From Stictocephala bisonia (lineage: Eukaryota; Arthropoda; Insecta; Hemiptera; Membracidae), in assembly GCA_035578905.1 (NCBI GenBank), contig JAQJVL010000001.1:2264501-2328500 (forward strand): DNA of 64,000 bases, written 5' to 3'. A program made the position numbers and the translations under genes. Shown here piece by piece: positions 59,116 to 64,000 of this stretch. Position 1 is the stretch's first letter. Each line of letters opens with the position of its first letter. The notes beneath the pieces are model-generated. The model was not told the DNA's origin, did no database searches, and saw only the letters and a program-made list of their open reading frames with translations.

Positions 59116-59799
59116 TGTTACTAACGATGATTATGGTGGTAGGATATAATAGGAACTCAAAATAGGATCTCAACGGTGGTCCTGTTGTAATAGGGTCTAC
59201 AATAGTTGTTCCAGCAATCGCTTTGATGGCTGCATTTAAATATAGTCCTTCAGAATCGATCTGTTTGATTGCATCTAATGAAAGTTCTTGCGGTCGTCAT
59301 AGTCACACTCAATGACAGTTTCCAGCTGATTCCCCTAATTTTAACTCATTTTCACTTACAAACCATCAAGTGAAGTAATGTTGTAGCATTACATCAGACT
59401 CTGTGCTTACATTACAACATATGTTTTAATAGTGCATGCATTAATAGTGTTTCCCATCGATTATTTCGAAGCTTATACTCACATCTTGTGCTTCTAATGT
59501 AGTTCTATTCGTTCTAAAGTGTCCGTATTAGTAGTGTTCCCGATAGTTATTTCTAAATTTAGTCAACAATTATTATACATAATAATACCTTGTACGCTCA
59601 CAATCACTATCAGTTAAAAACCGACCCCTAAAAAGCTTTGATGCTCAATTTTATTTCTGATCCCTTTTCTCTGATGTTCACTAGTACTTCTGGCACAAAA
59701 CTTTGTTTCTAAATGATGATTCTAATGGTCACTTCTCATTGCTGTACTAAAATCTGACTTTGACGATGAGACTGATACTTTCATGGTATATTCCATTTT
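59116..59799. other. Intervening DNA, no gene seen
   Basis: Loosely repetitive from about 59600 (GATGCTCA- and TTCTAATGGTCAC-like segments that foreshadow the next array). No gene. Confidence 0.5.
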
Positions 59800-60340
59800 T
59801 TATCCTTAACCACTGATTCTAAAGCTAACGTTCATTGCATATTTCATTTTTAACCCTTGATCACTGATTTTGATGCTACACATCCACTGTATATTCCACA
59901 TTGTGACCCTAACCACAGATTCTGATGCTCAATTTCACTGCATATTCCATATTGTGACCCTTGACCACAGATTCTGATGCTCACGTTTACTGCGTATTCC
60001 ATATTGTGACCTTTGACCACAGATTTTGATGCTCTAAATCCACTGCATATTCCATATTCTGACCCTATCCACATATTCTGATGCTCATTTTCACTGCATA
60101 TTCCATATTGTGACCCTTGACCACAGATTTTGATGCTCCAAATCCACTGCATATTCCATATTCTGACCCTAACCACATATTCTGATGCTAACTTTCACTG
60201 CATATTCCATATTGTGACCCTTGACCACAGATTTTGATGCTCCAAATCCACTGCGTATTCCATATTGTGACCCTAACCACAGATTCTGATGCTTGCTTGT
60301 ACTGCACATTCCAAATTATGACCACTAACGGTAGTTAAAC
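59800..60340. repeat. ~53-bp minisatellite with degenerate flanks
   Basis: About ten units carry CACTGCATATTCCATATTGT, GACCCTTGACCACAGATT and TTGATGCTC. Two subtypes alternate (GACCCTTGACCACAG and GACCCTAACCACATA). Weak related segments extend to about 60540. The 108-codon minus-strand frame at 59850-60176 is a repeat artefact. Confidence 0.92.
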
Positions 60341-60909
60341 TCTATTAATAACAGATTTTTTTATTGTTTATTATTCTGTTGATAGTTCTTGTTGTAAGTT
60401 TTTGCCATATTATTAAAGCTCAGTTACACATCTTTTTCCATTTTTTTTCTTTTAACCATGACTTTGATTATTACTTTTACTGTACGTTACTCTTAGTGAT
60501 GCGTCTAATGCTCACTTTTCGTTATAGTTGCAAACTGACACTCTTTTTTATAAGTCAGTGGCAGCTCCTTTCGACTTGTGATTTTAACTTGGTTTTCTAA
60601 AGTTTGGTTCTGATGGTATTTCCTAAATAACTGCAACGGTTCAACATGTTTATGTTGTTTCTAAATTTTGAATCATAATGATGGTTTGAGTCAACTTCTA
60701 ATTTAAAATTGTGACACTTTGCTATTATTTGTTTGCTCAGTTCTACTGATGATTCTAAACAATACAGTTTAATCATGATTACAATAGTAATACCTGGTAA
60801 TTTTGGTTATAGTTGTGTCTCCAATTGTTGTTCCCAATTATTGTCCTTGTAGCCTTATTAAAGCTACTATTTATTTTTGATATGTTGAACAACTTAAATG
60901 AGAGATTAA
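60341..60909. other. AT-rich stretch, no gene seen
   Basis: Faint remnants of the neighbouring ~53-bp unit (GATGCGTCTAATGCTCACTT near 60498) and otherwise unidentified sequence. Confidence 0.5.
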
Positions 60910-61321
60910 AATAAAACTTCTTCAATGATAAAAATGTTTCTTTATTTTTCTTCTTATAAATAACTTCAACAAATTAAACTGGATTCTTCTTAAAATAAAA
61001 ATAAAAACGAAAATAAAAAATCTCTTCTTTTATTGACTCAATGGAACATAAATAAATTAAAAACAACTCTTCCAAAATAATAAATTAAATATCTTCAGAC
61101 CAGAACCTTTTTTATTAATTTGTTTAACTTCTTCAATAAATTTCCTTAAACTTTTAAATAAAAATTTCTAAATTCAAAATTGTAATAAATTGCTTTAAAA
61201 TTCTTTAAAACTTAAAATTGAAAATTGCCTTAAAATTTCAAAATTATTTAAAATTGTAAATTCTTGAAAAATTTCTTTAAAATTCTTAAATTCTTTAAAT
61301 TGAAAATTGCCTCCGGGAGAT
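60910..61321 (-). ncRNA. Candidate 3' exon, AT-rich, with AATAAA signals
   Basis: On the minus strand this follows a strong 3' splice site (TTTCTTTTGGTTCCAG before 61321) and starts ATCTCCCGGAGGC. It then becomes an AATTTTCAATTTAAAG-like low-complexity sequence with AATAAA near 61045 and near 60945. In the frame carried over from the upstream segment it stops after eight codons, so it would be untranslated. Its 3' end is set only by the last polyadenylation-like signal. Confidence 0.3.
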
Positions 61322-61547
61322 CTGGAACCAAAAGAAATAACCAGCTTTTAGTGACTTGAAACATTTTTCTTTTTACTTACATAGTGTAAAAGCAAAACCA
61401 AGAAAATCAAAACACTAAAAATTTGTCACTAGAAGAGTGACTTCAAACCAGAAATAAGTTTAACCGCGCATGCTTGGTGGATCTTACCCTATCTACTAAA
61501 ACCCTACTGAAAAACCTAACTAAAGAAAACTTGTAAAAATTACTTAC
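61322..61547 (-). other. Candidate 226-bp intron
   Basis: Minus-strand 5' splice site TAC|GTAAGTAA at 61547, a possible branch site TCACTAAAAG about 27 nt before the acceptor, a pyrimidine-rich tract and TTCCAG at 61322. All the expected intron signals are in order and at normal spacing. Confidence 0.4.
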
Positions 61548-61850
61548 GTAGCTGTCCTGGAGGTTTAAATCTAAAAGTGACCACAACAAAGCTCGACCAG
61601 CATACACCCTCTCACTCACACGTGAACTGAGAAAAATTGCCGTAAACGGTAAAATACACCGAACCGTTAAGTCACCGTGTAGATCGAACGTGGTCACACA
61701 CTACGGAAGATATCGTCAAACTGCCGGAAAGCCGGAAAACTCGCAACCCTTCCACCAACGGACTTACCCCCACTTGACTCTAGAAGCTAAACCAACCAAT
61801 TAGAACCCTCTAAACCAGGACATCTGAACAGGTAAGGCTCACCAAACATG
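61548..61850 (-). ncRNA. Candidate 5' exon of a minus-strand transcript
   Basis: GC-richer than its surroundings and CpG-containing (CCGGCTTTCCGGCAG, CCACGTTCGATC). It ends at the consensus donor at 61547. The frame leading to the donor is open from 61703 but has a TAG at its upstream end and no ATG, so coding is not supported. It could be a 5' untranslated exon, a long non-coding RNA or part of an unrecognised retroelement. The 5' limit is arbitrary. Confidence 0.3.
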
Positions 61851-64000
61851 TTGCCTTCAGAAAACATGTCGCATGAAATTGACAGGAAATTAACAGACGT
61901 GAAAATACTGGTTATTTAGCTAATTTATATGGGAAAAAACTACTTTTTTATTTGAAAGGGGAAGATTCTGAATTTTTCTCAAAACTTGGAGAATTTATAT
62001 CGAAAACTTTTAGTAAACAAACCAAACTCCTAAACCTCTCAGTTCTTACAATATTTAACATTTTCTAAATACAATTTTCTAATTTAATTATAATGAAACA
62101 ATTAACAATTGTTACATCCTTTAACCCTTAGTTATTTATTTAACCCTTTAAACTTTTTAGTTATATGTAATGATTTATACTATATTTGTATACATACTAT
62201 AATTTAGGTTATGTTAAAAAAAAAACCTTGCATATTACAATATCATAATACTATATTGTATTATGTTAATACAATACGTAACCGGAGACAGGCCTTGACA
62301 TTTACTTAAATTTAAAAGAAATATTGGTTATACTATTGGTTTTTAATATGTTCAAATATAATTAATCTGTTTGATTACGTATTAACTGCTGGCATAATTA
62401 TCAGTGTTGGTTATCAAACACTTAATTTGCACGGAACGACACGTTGGTTTGGTTAATTTGTTTAGCTTATAGTAAATTTATAGCATTAAAACTAACATTT
62501 TCTCATATGTAAGCAGTAAAAATACAATTTCATAGTCATTGGTTAATAAATTGGCCACAGCCATCCATCCCTGCCAAGGTAGTTGAGAATGGAGCTTCTT
62601 ACTTACCATGCAATGAACTAGGCTCAGGTGGTTAATTCGCACCCCTTTCCTTTCAAAAGAGGCTCTGCTTATGCAAGAAATAAATTTTCAATATGAATTA
62701 TCCTCTACCACATATATCACTAAATTCCACCTCCGTATAATTATCATTATTTGTTTAAATCTTAGTTGCCTATTACTGACCATGAAAATATGTGCCATCG
62801 TATCTAGAATTAAAAAAAACCATACTCATAGAGTTGTATTGAATTGCCCATACATATAGAGTGGTATTCTTGTAAAAAGAAAAAAAGAAAAAAAGAAAAA
62901 ACACGTTGCATTTATTCCCCAAGTATTATTTGTCAGCATAAAGATTGTGTTATTCATTTATGTATGTATACACAGCATAGCCTCGTTATCCACTTTAACC
63001 GACGTACTCGTCCAAAATAAAAAATTGTTAAAAAAGTTTTCTGAAAATAATATAATGTATTACTGTTCTGAAATTACGAAAACTGTATGTACCTGGTCAG
63101 TTTTCCCCCAATAAGCTCCCTGTTTTATTGCTTACTGAACTTGACTTAATGTTGAGCGGCCATTGTACCAGATGAGCAAATTACATAACTTTTGTCAATG
63201 TGTTGAGTGCCTAAAAATACAGTTATTTTTAGGACAGACAGTGTTTGTTGGGAGGGGGAATAGCAATCGCGTGACTGATGAACACGCGTGACAATGAGTG
63301 TCCTCCCGGTCATACGTATTAGTTCATTGTCCTAAACCTAAAGTTGTATTACTTAACAGTATTTAACGGGAGTCTAACTCAAAAATAGTGTTTTAATCGA
63401 TTTTTCATATTTCGTTGTTTATATTACAAGTAGAACATCCCCTTTAAAACTATATATATCGTTCATTATTATACATCTTTTTGGGAAGGGTTTGAAAAAA
63501 ATATATTTTGTATGCCTATGTGAGTGAGTTTTTGTTCAAATTCTATCTGAGTCAGCTGCAGTTAGGCATCAAACAAGTGAATAGTTATTTTGTTATATGC
63601 ATGTTTTGCTTATTTACTTGTCACCAATAATTTCTTTTGTATGTTGACTAACCTGTTTGAGGTTATTTCTCAAATCAGCTACATATAAAGTAATATACGA
63701 CAACAGTTTGTTATTGTTTGTATTTGGTTGGTGAATTAGCTAAGTTTGATAGGCTACAATAATGAAATTATTTGAATTATTGTGTATTGTAGTGCTTATT
63801 AGAGACTGAACTGGTAAAAAACAAAAAAAAGGAAGTCGAAGATAGTGTTCCAAGGAAAGGTAGCGTCAAGTAATTTTAGTATGGTAATATATTAGGATTG
63901 TTTGGTTTTTATTCATTCTCACAGTAAAATAATTTTTTTTATTTTTTTTTATTTAAAACCAAATAAGAGCTGTTTATACGGTACTGTAATGTATACCCTT
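61851..64000. other. AT-rich stretch, no gene seen
   Basis: About 2.1 kb. A segment near 62620 (GGCTCAGGTGGTTAATTCGC) resembles an A box but has no B box. (AAAAAG)n-like simple sequence lies at 62876-62900. No gene or repeat recognised. Confidence 0.5.

Noticed and set aside
61443..61703. Minus-strand coding exon ahead of the candidate donor site
   Set aside because: The frame has no ATG, a TAG lies immediately upstream, and after splicing it stops within eight codons.
62600..62660. SINE head with A box GGCTCAGGTGG
   Set aside because: No B box follows and no second copy is visible.

Overview
This window looks like AT-rich nuclear DNA of an arthropod, most likely an insect. The evidence is indirect: LINE, Penelope-like, SINE and MITE remnants of arthropod type, short TTAGG-like runs, no compact operon structure and no prokaryotic gene architecture. 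I recognise no intact host protein-coding gene, no functional tRNA or rRNA gene and no CRISPR array. Most open frames in the window are by-products of tandem repeats or chance.

Two kinds of sequence dominate. (1) Tandem repeats. About ten separate minisatellite arrays cover roughly 11-12 kb: ~35 bp (5.2-5.85 kb), 36 bp (7.34-10.07 kb), 39 bp (10.99-12.32 kb), 82 bp (16.96-18.03 kb), 41 bp (29.5-30.44 kb), 62 bp (31.32-32.01 kb), ~140 bp (36.81-38.71 kb), ~61 bp degenerate (39.95-40.47 kb), 39 bp (45.70-47.2 kb) and ~53 bp (59.8-60.34 kb). Several have higher-order structure (575, 157 and 687 bp). Arrays with 36- and 39-bp periods are open in several frames at once and produce spurious frames of up to 601 codons. 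Four loci share a TGTnTGGGTGG-type core and look like one dispersed minisatellite family. (2) Transposable-element remnants. These are: an inverted (palindromic) Penelope-like insertion with an open GIY-YIG endonuclease fragment and a 13-bp target-site duplication (1.9-3.2 kb); a second Penelope-like family with a frameshifted GIY-YIG domain and a promoter-like block (25.3-26.1 kb) plus a 3'-end-only copy (43.5 kb); a 5'-truncated, frameshifted non-LTR retrotransposon (53.2-54.7 kb); the C-terminal tail of another LINE (44.2 kb); two copies of a 5S rRNA-derived SINE (39.7 and 49.0 kb); four tRNA-derived SINE types; a MITE present as an inverted pair 48 kb apart (3.65 and 51.8 kb); a long fold-back element (14.5 kb); and two copies of a ~1-kb element that starts CTAGCTGTACCC (33.5 and 58.0 kb).

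The only hint of a host-like transcription unit is on the minus strand at about 61.8-60.9 kb. A GC-richer segment ends in a consensus 5' splice site, followed 226 bp later by a strong 3' splice site, then an AT-rich segment with AATAAA signals. It carries no convincing coding frame. The remaining stretches are AT-rich DNA in which I see nothing identifiable; they are listed so the gaps are explicit. All identifications come from reading motifs, periodicities and self-similarity by eye. No database search was possible.
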